Below, one piece after another: positions 11,510 through 25,300 of a stretch of DNA of 64,000 bases. The translations under genes and the position numbers were made by a program. Source of the stretch: Leuctra nigra. Lineage: Eukaryota > Arthropoda > Insecta > Plecoptera > Leuctridae. The stretch covers positions 26,834,954 to 26,898,953 of the forward strand of contig OW203764.1 of the NCBI GenBank assembly GCA_934045905.1, in the 5' to 3' direction. Numbering within the stretch: the first letter of the stretch is position 1; each line of letters begins with the position of its first letter. The notes below the pieces were generated by a model that was not told the DNA's origin, made no database searches, and saw only the letters and a list, made by a program, of their open reading frames with translations.

Positions 11510-11719
11510 TTTGAACGTCACGAAGAACCGAGATTCGAACCCGGAACTTTCTCGGAACGGCTAGATAAAAATTTTGTTTTGTCGGAGTGGCAGTACTTGC
11601 CGAACAACGAAACAACGAACACATGTGCACGGGTGACGTTTGTGTTGGACAGCTGCAATTTATAAAATTGAAAGATTCATAATTCTTAAACTTAATTGCG
11701 GAGTTGTATTTCTACAATT
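11510..11719. promoter_or_regulatory. Shared intergenic region between eIF3k and REP
   Basis: The start codons of two divergent housekeeping genes are only 210 bp apart, so this stretch must hold both 5' UTRs and core promoters. No TATA box is evident at a sensible place for either gene. It includes a tRNA B-box-like motif, GGGTTCGAATCTCGG on the minus strand at about 11,527-11,545. Confidence 0.55.
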
Positions 11720-14700
11720 ATGGGGGACGATTTACCTACAGAATATGACTGCATAGTTATTGGCACAGGTGGGATATACCTAGTAACATCATAAATAATC
11801 TAATAATATCATTATTCTAGCATGAATTAGTAGGTCCTAGGTAGGTACTAGTAGTAGGTACACTAGGTACCTACCTACCTTAGGTAGGTAGCTACCTATG
11901 CCAGTTAAATTTTATGATGGCTTTGTCTTTGTGCTTACCTAGATTGTACCTAATTACTAATTAGTTTGTAGATCTCAAGATTTATCTAGATCTATAGGTA
12001 GGTAGGTAGTAGGTAGGTATACTACCTGCACTAAACTAAATCCAATCTTGTAGATCAGTGCGGACTGGAGACTGATTCTACAATTTAGAGAAGCAAACTG
12101 TAATACATGTCAAATTGCGACCGCTTGGCAGTTATAGAATCTCTACCCTGGCCTGACTGGTAGGCCTACCTACAGCTATAGTACCTATTTTCACTGCAAA
12201 CATATTATTGCACTAGTTTGCCTCGGAAAGGTGGAGTGGGAAGGTTGGTTACGGAAATCCAGGTAGCTCTCAGCCGAATACAATGAAAGGGATGCTCAAA
12301 CCGAGATTGTTTGACCGATTTTGCCAAGCGTGGCAGAATATGCTGGGAGAGAAAATTACTATTGTATGGAATCCCATACCTGCACTACACAGGCCCATTT
12401 TTTGAATAATGGTATCCCAATAAGACCTGTTTTATATTTATATTTAAAATTAATATCTGATTCAACTCATTGGGCTATATTTGGTGGTGCCATGGTAACG
12501 ACCAATTTACCCTTTCAATAACTTGATTGGATCATCAATCAACCTAGTTCTTACCTATATTTCTCTAGATAGCTATGATCATTGGCTGTTCACATTGTAA
12601 ATATATCGATATTTAACCTATTATATCTATTATATTATATTATTAGGTATATCTACCTATTGCCATGTTGCTAACTCAAAGGGGACTTTTCACAACCAAT
12701 TTAACGGAGCAAACTTATTGAACCCCTGACAAAACCACTCTATTTTTAAACGGAACCTTCCACAATAAGCCTATTATTGCAAGGGAATTTAGACCGCCAA
12801 TGGAGAATGTACGTCATAGAAATGTGAATGGTAGGCAATTCTCAGACAGCCACCCCCATAGGGACCCACCCCCAACAATAATTTAGCAGTGCAATTACAT
12901 TTCTGTATTGTAAGATGAGGCCATTTGTATTATTTCCAGGCATGACTGAGTCAATAATAGCAGCTGCTGCCAGTAGAATAGGCAAGCGGGTTTTGCACCT
13001 TGACATTAACGAGTTTTACGGAGGTCAATGGGCTTCCTTCAACTTTGACGGGTTGCAGAGCTGGTTGAATGACTGTCGCAAGCTTGAATGTCATCCTGAC
13101 ACGTCAACTGATAAATACTCAAGCACTCTTCAAAAAGACAATGAAGTTGCAATAAAAGCTGGAAACCAGTTTTCTGCTTTTATCAACATTGAGGAGAACT
13201 GGTTTATATCTGAGTAAGACATTTTGAATGGTTCTACTAGGTAAAATTTGGTACCACTATCACTAGCCATCAAGAAATTGTAGTAAAGGTTAAATGTCCC
13301 TTCAGTTTGTCCTACCTGAAGCTTCCTACCCTGAGTCCTGTGGCACTCTATGCGTTTCTTACGCTGCGGCGATACTGGTGCAGTTTGAAAATTACACTTG
13401 TTATTAGAGTATCTACAAGGTCACAATCTCTTATTTGACTAAGTGGGTTGTTCAAATTAATCCAGTTTTGCTGCAGTGGCCAAAACATGTGTAGGTACTA
13501 CGTAGTGTGACATCGGGCCTAACTTAAGCTAATTTGTCATCGGTAAACTAAATTTTTGACTTGGTTGTAGTTGATAGTATTGAGCAATGACGAGTAGAGT
13601 AGGTATGCTTTTAAATTAACACTTAAACATTTTGGCTTAACCAAGTTTTAATAATTTGAAATGGGGTTTGTCCAGATGCTCTTAATAAGATAACTAGTAC
13701 CTAATAGTAATTAGTAATTACCTACACAGTATGTAAAATTACATTTTGATTCTGATGAAGAACAGCCAATAATAGGGCTTTTGAAAGTTTTGTATTGATG
13801 GCTATTACAACCTGATAGTTTGATTCAATGGCATGAGGTGGACTGATATAAATTGTACATGATTTTCTTGCTGTGCAAATCTTAGAGCTAGTTTCAATGT
13901 TTTCATATTTTCACTCAAAATCTTTAATACCAGCTAGGTACCTAAACGATGGGTAATACTAATATAAGTGCAAAGTGCATATTGAAGAGCTTGATGCCAA
14001 TATTGATATTTCTAGTAAACTTGAAGAATCGTTGGATCAATTATCCTTGTCAAAGAAAACGCAAACTGATCCTGCCAACAAGGACCTTGAGGAATCTGGA
14101 GTGTCAAAGTTACAAGACGAGTCGGACAAACTGGACCGAGACAAGTCTGAATCTGAGAAAATCGAATCCAATGACGCAAACACCATTGAGGAAGAAGCAA
14201 ACGATGGAGAAACAAAACTAGAGATATTGGAATCCAAATACTGGACTCCAGCAAAGATCAAAGGCGATCAACGAAAATTTAATCTTGATCTCGCACCAAA
14301 GTTGCTGTTTGCTCGGGGTTCGTTGGTAGAACTTCTCATCTCGTCCAACATTGCTCGCTACGCAGAATTCCGCAATGTCAGCCGAGTGCTGACGTGTCTC
14401 GATGGCTTACTCGAGTCAGTGCCTTGCTCGCGCGCAGACGTCTTTGCTACTCGCCACGTTTCCGTCGTTGAGAAGAGGATGCTCATGAAACTTCTCACTG
14501 TGTGTATGGAATTTGAGAAAAATGAAGCAGAGTTTGAAGGTAAAACACATTGCTATTTTTCTACTCGAATTCTTAATTTACTCTTGTTTTGCTGATTTAA
14601 AGAAAACATAATAATTTAGTGGGAATGTCAGAACTACAGTCCGTGTCATACATTGTCCACTAGTGATGGGCAGCGAAACTTTCAAATTCGAAACTTTCAT

Positions 14701-17700
14701 AAATTTCCGAAACTTTTGGAAACTTTCAACGGAGGACAATAAATTTCCGAAATTTATGAAATTTATAAAATTTCAATGTTTCTTGATTGAATATTTCCCC
14801 CCACTTTATCCCTTACTGATTGGGCAACAGTTTCCATTATTATTGTTCAAGAAATCACCACTATGTGTCACCTGCTGCTCTGTCTTGAAGGATTTCATGA
14901 TTTGGAGGTTATGTGGAACACACAAGATCGTGAATTTTCAGACTGAATCGTGTTAGGTTAGGTTAGTCAATAATTCAGTCAAATATCTTTGTTATTAGTA
15001 GAAATTACCAACGTTTTTATGATTTAAAGTCAGTGCAATGGTAAATCCAAAGTCATAAGATATGGCGGTATTTTGAGGATAGCAGGGAACAATGGTTGTT
15101 TGCGCTTAACGGTTCAGCTTTGAGCCGAGCCGTGTGTGTGTCGAGCTGTAAACGTAGCTTAAGTTTCCTTATTATTCACTTCTGCACATTGGTAAGACAA
15201 AGTCACTGTACCCAACTGTAATAACCCTACTTTCCAATAAAATACCACCAGAAAAAAAACATCGGCTAATTCTCAAAAAAATTCTTAAATTTCAAAAATT
15301 TCCGTAAATTTCATAAATTTTACGAAACTTTCAATCGAAACTTTCAATTTTATAAATTTCCGAAATTTGCCCATCACTATTGTCCACTAAGATATTTTGA
15401 ATACCTCTTGTCCGAGAGAGGGATGGTCTCGGTACACCGCGCGATCGCTCACAACGACTGAGGGATGAACAAAAAACCGGTTATTTGCAACATTAGGGGC
15501 CAAGTCTGGGGAACAACTCCGTGTGACACGGACTGTAAACTACAATTTAGCTACAAAGTCAAGGTCTTTTTGTTAAGGAAATTAGCAGAGACTTGGTCCT
15601 CAAATGTACAAAGAAGTACCTAGGCCATACAATAAATCAAAATATGTCTTTAAAATTTAAATATGTCAAAAACTAGGTAAATCAACATCACCTTATTCAA
15701 TCGTTTCTTTTGTAGGATTCGAAGAGAAGACATTCCTCGATTATCTCAAGAGCAAGAAGCTTACACCAAATTTGATCCACTATGTCTTGTACGCAATTTC
15801 AATGTCGACCAACGACACGCCATGCCTGGTGGGCGTGACTCGAACCCAAAAATTCCTCAACAGTCTGGGTCGCTACGGCAACACACCGTTCCTGTGGCCC
15901 ATGTACGGCAGTGGAGAGTTACCGCAGTGCTTCTGTCGGCTGTGTGCCGTCTTCGGCGGGGTTTACCACCTGAAGCGCTCGGCAGAGGCGCTCATACTGA
16001 CGGAGGATCAGCAAAAGTGTCTTGGTATGTTATTGTACTTCATGTTCTTAAAACTAGGAAGAAGATGTTCCGATAAACTGAAGATATTTAGAAAAAAAAT
16101 AATTAGTCATCCAAAAGATTACATTGCTCAATTACCTACAGGGTTTGAACATAAATCTCGTGTAGGTACTGGAAATTGAAAGAAACTATTACATATTGTC
16201 TTAATCGTTGGGTTCTATTATAAAAGAAAATTAGGTCGGTAGGTACCTACCAATAACAAAATACCTAAATATTTTTAGTGACTTACATAATACCTATCTA
16301 TTTGCTGTTTAGTTATAGACACAGCCATGGGTTTTACATTTTGTTGAATTTTTAGAATTGGATGTCCACTCTTTTGCCAGCTCGGTTAGTTCACATTAAC
16401 TAATAACTTGAAACTCGTTGCAGGAATAATTTCTGGAGGTCAGAGGCTGGAATCCTCGCAGCTGGTGTTGGGCGTTGGCTTTGCACCGCCCCAGTTCCTG
16501 AAGTCGACGCCAGCTCGTGGGATCTCTCGAGCCATCTTCATCACAGATGCTTCCATCTTGCCGGCCGAGAAGGAGACGCTGACTCTCATGCAGTTCCCGT
16601 CACTTGACGGATCCAAGGATCCTGTCACGGTCATCGAACTTGGACCATCGACCAACGCATGCCCTCGGGGATTGTGTGAGTCCGTGCTAGAATAGTGTTG
16701 GCTCTCTCGGAATCCTAATTAATGTAGTACCTACTCAAATCATAAAACCTCTGTAGGTATTTTAAAGAATGCGGGTGGATGATACACCATTGATCATTCT
16801 AGTCTGAAAACATCATCTATTTCCTCACATCTCTACTAGTATGCACAATTGTGTCAATGAATTCTGAATAGAGGGGTGGATGCGTGCACCATATTCAAAT
16901 TGCATTTAATGAACTTGAAATATGCTCAAATTTCTCAATCACTAGCTAACCAATATAGCACAATTAATTTTAACTATGAGGAAAAGCTGGATTTTCGTGC
17001 CTGTTGAAATGTAACACTGAATGACGTCTTGCCTAGATGTGGTCCACATGACCTGCAAGCAAAGTGACACCGCCCGCAGTGACCTTGACCATGTTGTGGA
17101 GGCGCTGCTCCGCCACAAGACTTATGAGCCAGCTACCTCGTCGGTTGCCTCGGAAACTCGTTTCACGCAGACCAATGCAGCAGTAGCTGAAGAGGCGGGG
17201 CCAGTGACTGATCCAGACGAAGGTATGTAATATAACCCCAGTCGGTTATTCTTATTATTCACAGATAATGTGTATGAAGGTGGTGCAAGCGCTCGGCCAT
17301 TTTAGAAAATTGAGAGAGAAAAATTAATTCATAAGTGGGTGTAACTTTGACAGGATGTTCACATGATTAGTCTGTTTGTAGTATATAAGTAGCACTTTTT
17401 AATTTTTGCTTTGTGCCTTGTTAATTAGGCGCCGGTTATTTGACAAAACCGTGCAAAACTCTGAAATTTCTGATACGATTGGAGACCAAACCCGTTAAAC
17501 AATTGATCTCAAATTTAAGAGCCATAAGAGTATGTCCTCCCTGCTCAATTGCATCTTTAACTATCATCTAGAAAACTGTATCAGGAGATTGTACTACAAT
17601 TGGAAGTACCAGGATTAGAGAGTACTACAGGAGTTTTACTACAAAAACTTGACTGTCCCCGAAACATGAATCCAATTAGATAATCGAGTTTGATTTGTAA

Positions 17701-18369
17701 CGCAGAGAAACGCGATGTTTCGGAGAAGTCGAGCCGGCCGGGAAAACCACAAGTGTTGTGGTCGCTCTACTTCAACTGCCACGACACGTCCGAGTGCGAT
17801 TTCTCCGCCAACATTCCCGACAACGTTTTCCTCTGCTCTGGACCGGATCTCGACCTGGACTTCGAGGTTGCTGTCGCTCAGGTACTAAACTTTAGATAGC
17901 GTGACACTTGTACCAGAATTACTTCAGAATTTCTAAGATTTCAGTACCTACAAATAATAACTAAATATTGTTTTACTTGTATGAATAACAGAAACAGTCA
18001 ACATTTACCTTAGAATAATTAGACTTCGAGTCTGGCAGCCTTAAAGATTCACACAATGGTTTTTGTCTAATGGTCTGTGGGTTGTTTATGATGTTGAGCT
18101 CCTAACAAGTCATTGCAAATCATCTAATATTAGAATGTCTTACACAGGCCCGCAGTGTTTTCTCGAGGATGTACCCCGAGAGCGAGTTCCTGCCTCGTGC
18201 ACCCGATCCCGAGGAGATCGTTCTCGATGGAGACGACACCGAACCAGGACCATCGTTCCAAGGAGCCGCTGAGGCTGGCGATCAGGTGGACGACCAAGCA
18301 AAGCAGGTCCAAGAAAGCGAAGTTGTTGAGGAAATTGTTGGGCAGGGTGATGAGAGTGTCGAGGGGTAG
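11720..18369 (+). CDS. CHM: Rab escort protein (Rab geranylgeranyltransferase component A)
   Basis: Exons: 11720-11768, 12940-13213, about 13976-14539, 15716-16024, 16424-16675, 17037-17222, 17706-17881 and 18148-18369; roughly 670 residues. REP presents newly made Rab GTPases to the geranylgeranyltransferase and escorts them to membranes. The N-terminus has the FAD/GDI-type dinucleotide motif (CIVIGTG split by intron 1, then [12 protein letters not shown]), followed by [14 protein letters not shown]. Later blocks are [40 protein letters not shown] and [16 protein letters not shown], all REP/GDI signatures. A long acidic linker separates the first and second blocks, as in REPs. All junctions are in phase except exon 2 to exon 3, where the visible donor (phase 2) and acceptor do not match. 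A small unseen exon or another acceptor is needed there. It is REP rather than GDI because of the linker and C-terminal extension. Confidence 0.93.
14661..15379. mobile_element. Non-autonomous hAT element in REP intron 3
   Basis: The inverted ends are TAGTGATGGGCA and TGCCCATCACTA. They are flanked by a perfect 8-bp direct repeat, TTGTCCAC, on each side, the hallmark of hAT transposition. The 719-bp body is rich in variants of AAACTTTC and AAATTTCC in both orientations and has no transposase frame. Confidence 0.92.
17275..17530 (+). repeat. Interspersed repeat in REP intron 6
   Basis: This segment shares long blocks with the reverse complement of 31,740-31,970. Shared motifs include GGTGGTGCAAGCGCTCGGCC, TTAGGCGCCGGTTATT and CGATTGGAGAC. 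It is therefore a dispersed repeat; no terminal structure was resolved. Confidence 0.6.
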
Positions 18370-18999
18370 GCTTTGGGCTGGCAGTATACGTATCTCTACA
18401 GCACTCTTATTTCTTGGTTGATAACTGCAGTTGAAGTGCTGCCTTTGTAACTATGCTTAATCTACTAGTCACACATGCAATGCAAAGCATCACAAAGCTG
18501 TATTATATTATTCCCTGGGTCAGCTTAACCTCCCACTGACTTATTAATTTTAAAGTTCCACATGCTTACATATAACAGCAGGTTCTTACATTATGATGCT
18601 ATTATTACATAAATACTGCTAATTATTGTAATTTTTATTTGTTTTGTGACTTAAGCGATAATATAACTGTCATATTGATTATTTGTTTTCTCGAGTGTAA
18701 GCGTAGGTATTATGTGTTGAATGACGCGGAAGCGATGAATGGAGTAAGTTTGATATCAGATGATTATTGTGATTGTTCAAAACTTGTGCTGAATGGCCTT
18801 GAAAGAGTGATTATAGAAAATGTGCAGGCAAAATGTGAAAACACATTCCATCTCTACTCTAGCAATTCAATTGCTTACTTGTGGATCATTTTTAAAAGTG
18901 TCTTCATCTATTGAAATGTGGGATGTAATGTAATGTAAATGTGAATCTCTTATTTTGTGGCCTAAGATTATTATACTTAGATTTTTAATTGAACTGAAC

Positions 19000-19005
19000 A
19001 ATAAA
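19000..19005 (+). terminator. Polyadenylation signal of REP
   Basis: AATAAA lies 631 bp past the REP stop codon, in AT-rich sequence, and about 340 bp before the convergent LARS stop. It is the most plausible end of the REP transcript. Confidence 0.5.
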
Positions 19006-19254
19006 AAGTACCTACAATAAAATAATTCTGAGTTGTTTATTTCATGAGGCACTTATAAAGCATAGGTAAAACTGAGAGGAACTTTAGTTTGAATCAAATA
19101 CCTAATGTCGGAGTCTGGAGGCAAAGTTTCATTAGATTGCAAAGATTTGAGATCAATGAAGAAAATGTGTTCTTGTGAAAAAGTTTAAAAAAAACTTTCG
19201 AACACATTGGATTCTGGATGGTGTCTTTAAAACAAAATATAATTGCATGTTTGT

Positions 19255-19260
19255 TTTATT
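19255..19260 (-). terminator. Polyadenylation signal of LARS
   Basis: AATAAA on the minus strand lies about 82 bp beyond the LARS stop codon. With the REP signal at 19,000 this leaves about 250 bp between the convergent transcript ends. Confidence 0.6.
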
Positions 19261-19341
19261 AGTAAAGGGAAATATTCAATACTTCACAATAAATAGCATT
19301 CTCCACCACGGCGAGCAAGTACGGACACATTCAACTTGAAA

Positions 19342-22300
19342 TCATTGCACAATATAAACTATCTGTCCACCGAGTTTAACCGGCTCTTTGGAACCGTTGA
19401 TGCAGAGATGCACTTGCTTGCAGTCGAAGTCAAGACGGAAGATGGCTTCGGGGTCTATGAGCTCCTTGCCATCCATTGGCTTGCTGCACACCGGGATTGT
19501 TCTTGGACCCATATCTGGGTCTTTGTAGCGCCACAGCTGTATACTGCTGGCTTCTACAATGAAAGAAGAAAAAATAATTCAATAATTTATCAGGCAAAGA
19601 CTTATTGTAACTATTTTTGAACTGGTATCCACAACCACAATCATTTTTAACTCAAGTTGAAAATAAAAAACTAACCTAAAACACTATTACCTACATTACA
19701 AAACAGTAAACTATGCATTTCCAAAGTTGGGTTCACCAACTGAAATTTCTCCTCAAAAACAAATCATGTGCAATATTTATTCGGTCTTGTCCTACTTGTA
19801 GATAATATACTATCAATTTACAAAAGATCGTTACATGTTACATTGTCAAATCAACTAATTATGTTCTGCAGTGCGATTGTGTAACGTGAGTTGCCGAGAA
19901 CAATAATGAATAACTTTCAAGAGATACCGTACTATATCTCGATAATGAAATTTAAATTTTAATTACTACTGGTCTATAAATGAACCTACCTTTGATAAGT
20001 TTGTTCGCCTTGGAAATCCTAGTTGCCAGTTTGACCGCCGTGTCGCCATCGGCAACCGAGATAACTTGCGAGAAACATCCATTCTGTGGCTGAGGATTGA
20101 CAATGTTGAGCGGTAGAGTGGGACGAACAGAGAGTGATATCAACGGATGTCCGGGACAGCAGTCTTCTCGAATATTGTCGGGAGCCGTGTCATTGTACTT
20201 CACCGTTAGCTCCTCCAACTGCAGAAAAATTACAGTAACAATATAAATATACACATGAACCTATGTAATAGTTAGAACCCTGTACTTTTGTTTTTAACTT
20301 TCTGAGAGAGCGGCTGGGGACGCAAGCACTTCAAGATTAGACAGTGGGTCTTGATATTAAAGTCTCCCCATGCTTGTAATACTGAGTTCCTCCTATCTTT
20401 AGTCTCTTTACCAACCTCGTATTTATACATTTCTGTTTAAAATAACTGAAAATAGATTAAAAAAATATGACATTTGCACAATTTAAATTTCTCAAGAGTT
20501 GTAATTTGTTGGTAGGTAAACGTAAACTATCCATTGTTTTATATGAAATACAAACAATTTTAACTTTTTTAGAAGCAAATCAAAACCTAGTGAATGTTGT
20601 CTCCTTTTTCAATAAAATAAATTTTGCACAGTAATGTGGCATGTAGCAAAACAAAAATACAATATTAGGGCTGTGCGGGTAGCATTTTTGGAGGTCGGGT
20701 CGGGTTCGAGTCGGGTAGTAAAAATACGTCTGGTATCGATCGGGTAATTTCGGGTATTTTTTTATTTAAAAAAAATCATTGTTAACTCTCTAGGGTAGTA
20801 TTTAGTTTGATTTACCATGAACAAATGATGAAGAAGCCTTTCTTCTGTTGTTGGTACCGTTGCTTGTACCATTTGTACCTGGTCTTGGACTATTACGTCG
20901 CAACAAATCATTGTCAAATACCTCGCCTTCCTCATCCCTATCCACAACAAACCGATTGGCACCGTCCGTTGCTTGTACCTGGTCTTGGACTATTAGGTAC
21001 GTTACGTCGCAAAAAATCATTGTCAACTACCTCGCCCTGCTCATCACTATCCATAACAAAAATATTCATTGCACTTGGCACTTTTACATAATTTAGAAAC
21101 TCAACAACAAACTGTAAATTGGACGACGCACATATTTTCATCCATCAGTGTTTTCATCTCGTCAATTCCAAAATGGCGGACGACCGACTTCACGGCGCAG
21201 GCGCTTAGCGCAACCGCGGACTAGTGCAACCTAGCGGGAAAAAGCGCAACTACGTTCTGGAGACTTTTGGCGGCAATTTCAAACTACCCGAAAAAACCCT
21301 TTTTCGAGTTTTATATTTTGTTTTCGAGTCGGGTTTCAACTACCCGTCCGAACCCGAAATTTCCGGTACCCGCACAGCCCTAAACAATATTCAACAAGTC
21401 AAGTTCCACTCACATCTAGCGTTGTCTCGAGGTAGACCTGGTTGCTGGAGAGAACCTCGAACTCGTCGAAGTCAAGTGTGAGGTTGAGTGCTTCTGGTCC
21501 GATGACGTCCATCTGCTCTCGCGTCGCCTGAACGAATGGCATCACGCGCTTCATGTACTTCTTAAGATCCTCCTTGCCGCTGAGCTCTGAGGAGATCACT
21601 TTGTTGTCAGGCAGCTGGCCACTCTTCTGCAAGCCAAAGAATCAAATTATTATTGTAGGGTTCAGGTTAAACTCAGCTTAGAACAAAGGCGATCTAGAAG
21701 CGATTACTTAAGGCAAATGCCCACTATCAGTGTTAAGCCTTTCACACTTATTGACAAGTGCAAAAGCCACCAATAACAATGATGTGGCAAATTTATGCCA
21801 AGTTTGCAATTTAACACAGTAACTTCATGCCAATATGTTTTAGTCATGTATTAGGAAAACACTCTGTGTAACGCATTGATTAGTGAGTATTTGTATTGCA
21901 TGTGAATTCATATTCGAGGGTGAGAAGCTGTTCTGTAATACCTTGGAAATAGGTAGGAAAACCAATAGAGGACATGCCTCAATATTTTTACAAATATTTC
22001 AAAATAAGCATAAAATTTCAATTCTTGAAGTTCTTCAACAGAGTCAGATTTGTATGAAAATTGTCAAACACTCCTAAAATGTTGGTCCCAATAATAATCA
22101 TTCAAAATGTGAAGTTGATCGGTCAATTGGTTCCATTTTAAATTTCAAAAAATCATAGGACCTTTTTAAAAACCTTTGCATGTGATCACTCATATGATAT
22201 TAGTGGGTGTGCAAAATATCAGACTGATTGTTGAATGATGTGACCTGGGCAGTGCATGCAAAAACAAATTATTAAAAAAACAGAGAAAGAGCCATGAGAG

Positions 22301-25300
22301 TCCCGTGCAACCGTAGTAAAGCTCAGTAAATAATAAACGAGACATATTTAGCCAATGGACCAGCATTGTGAATCAAATCGTTTATATTAGTAGTGATATT
22401 ATACCGAACCAATACTAAAAGAATTCTGGACCAAGTATGTTTTCATCTTCAACTCACACTCATTAGTTGCTTCATTGTGGTCAGCACCGTGCACTGCCAC
22501 GGTGGGAATGTCTTGGCCACCCACACTACAGCTGTCGTTGGCTTCTCTGGCGGCGGGAGCGCGGCGCCACCCTTCTTAGGCTTCTTCGCCTGCATCTGGT
22601 TCTTCTGGTAGATGCGGAACGAGTGGGCGGCTTCCATGAGGTACGCCGATGACTTCAGCAGCGTGGAGTCGATATCGCCGGCCACGGGCCATGCGGCGCG
22701 CACAATGCTGCCCGTCTACAAGGTAAAGAAATGTTAGATAGATATTTACATATATATTACAGATATTATTAATTTAGGTTGACAGTAATACTTAATACTA
22801 CCACGAAAGATGTACCTAAGTAGCAAAGAGCTGTTACCACAAAGCCAATAGAAATATAAAAACATCGATTTCCACCCACACCTTCAATGAAATCACACTA
22901 ACCTTGCCCAGCAGTTGCCACACATGCTCTGCAACGTGAGGACATATCGGCGACAGCAGCAGCGCCTGCACCTCGATGAACCTCGCAATCAGCTCTCCGT
23001 GCATTCCTTCCAGCTGCGTTAGCTCGCGATACTTGTCCCTCGCCAGTTGCAGCTCGAAGAATCCAGTCCGTAGAGCCTCCTGCAAACGTATTCCATGAAC
23101 AAACTTTCCAGACCAGCAACGGACATACCTACATTGAAATAGCACACCTTACACCTTAGCTTAGGACTTGTGTGATGCAACATGCAATATACAAATAAGG
23201 ACAAGCGATGCTAAATATTAAAAGGAATAAATATTTGTCCGAACATCCGCTGCTGTTAAGTGTTCTAGCTAATGAGTAGGCACGAGAACCCTAGTACATT
23301 AGACAGCATTTGAACCAACTCAAATATAAATTATAATTTGTGGCATACAAATCATTCTTAATGTTTCATGCCTTTATTAATTTGGGGAAATATAAGCGGC
23401 TACAGTGGGAACACGGAGAGTGGGGCGACCAAGAGACAGGTGGATTGGACTGAACAAGGAGGATGTGCTGGAGAGAGGAGGAAGCTGGAGTGAGTTGGAG
23501 GCTGAGAGACAGTGGGAGGACAGAACACAGTGGAAGAAATTTGTGGAACAATTAGAAGTGGAAGAAGAAGAGGAGGAAACGCCAGGCGTGGCCAGCCGAT
23601 TTCCAGGAGTCCTGCGGCCCTAGTGTTGGTTGGAATACCCACCCCCTGAACCATTAAATTAAAACCAGGGATGGATTATTATTATTATAAAATGATCTTG
23701 AATCTCATTATCTTAAGTTAAAACACAATTTATTTACATTAAACTTCTTGAGTTAATTATTTGTTATAAATATTTGTCATAGGTACCTAAATATTTGTAT
23801 AGGACAGGTAGGTACACTCGACAATGGGGTTGTTCACTGCCATTTGCTTTCACTCACAGCGCTAGCGGCATTGGAGGTGCCTCTCTCTGATTGGTTGGTT
23901 TCTGAATCCAAGATCTCTGAATCAAACTCCCGCCAAGGTTTAAAAACCTTCCATTCCGCTAGATGCATTTTGATTGGCTCTCTCCAGGACGATTAGAACA
24001 GCAGCGCCATATACAATAGTTTTGCGTGAACAACCCCATTCATAAAACGGTATTTGAAAGAAATGGATTGTCTGAAAAAAATGGGATGGCATCATCCGAT
24101 GAAGTCTATGCTAACTCGTCATCTACCTCTAGTAGGTGAGCTCTGATTTCATTGATAATAACAAGGATTGATTGTCAAGGAACCTGACCAGCAGCCAATT
24201 TCCGTTTCTTTCAAATACCGTTTTATCATTTGTTGAGTGTACCTACAAACTTGGGTCTGAACAAGAACCATTTTTAGTTCAATGCAAATCCTCAAATCTC
24301 TGTGCCATATGTGCTTCACTCTCTACTTTGTCTTGCCTTGAACAACATCTTGTTGTAGTTGCTGTCAGTCTCGCCGATCTTCAGATTCATCTCGCTGAAG
24401 AAGACTCTGTCGTTGAACGAACTCATGGGTCCGCTGCGCAAGGTGTCCCTCGCCGCCAGCGCCTCCTTGACCCACTCGATGAACGTGTAGAGCCGCAGGA
24501 TGCCGGCGTCGGCCGTGGACTCGACGAAGTTGGCGTCCTCGACAGAGTCGCCCGAGTCGGCCAAGCACAGTCTCATTCCGTCGGCGCTGAACTTGGAGAC
24601 CGCGTCCGACACGGTCAGGAAGTTACCCTCGGACTTGGACATCTACAAACATAACATAATCTCCACTAGAATTTAATTGAACAATTACATCTGCCATTCA
24701 ATCATTACTGAATACAAATAATACTGCTTTTCATATTGAAGTAGAAAGGTACCAATTTAATTTCAATATCATCAACGGTTAAGTATGGATAGTCTCCATA
24801 GCCCATAGCAGACTTTTTTAATTGGTTAAGTAATTTGTAGGTAGTATAAATATTTAGTGAACAATATCAAGTACCATTGGATACCCACTCTCCTCTATTT
24901 TCTAGCCTCTTAAGTTCTTATTTTCTTAACCATTTTAGCCTATTATTGTCCTTTAAAAGCCCTTATGGTCCACAGAAAAATCACTTGATTCTTCTGATAA
25001 TTCTCTGTCAGGATGTGAATTTTTAGATCAAGTTGGACTTGGACATCTGCTGTGTTAAAGTCTTCCTTTCAAATGGTCACGTGATCAACAGCTAAGCCAC
25101 GCCCAAGTGAAATCTGATTGGCTCGCTGATTAAAAATCGCAATTCTCATTGGCTTAGAGAAGAAATAAAATATGAAAATTTAAATTGAACATATCTCGAA
25201 ATTTAATATGGTGAGGTATCAATATTATATTTTATTCGCAAAGCTTATTTTTTTTTACACTGAAAAACGTTTTTTCCAAAGAATTGTCATTTGAAGCACG

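Noticed and set aside
18639..18914. 91-codon plus frame after the REP stop
   Set aside because: It falls in the REP 3' UTR and has no domain; length is within chance for AT-rich UTR.
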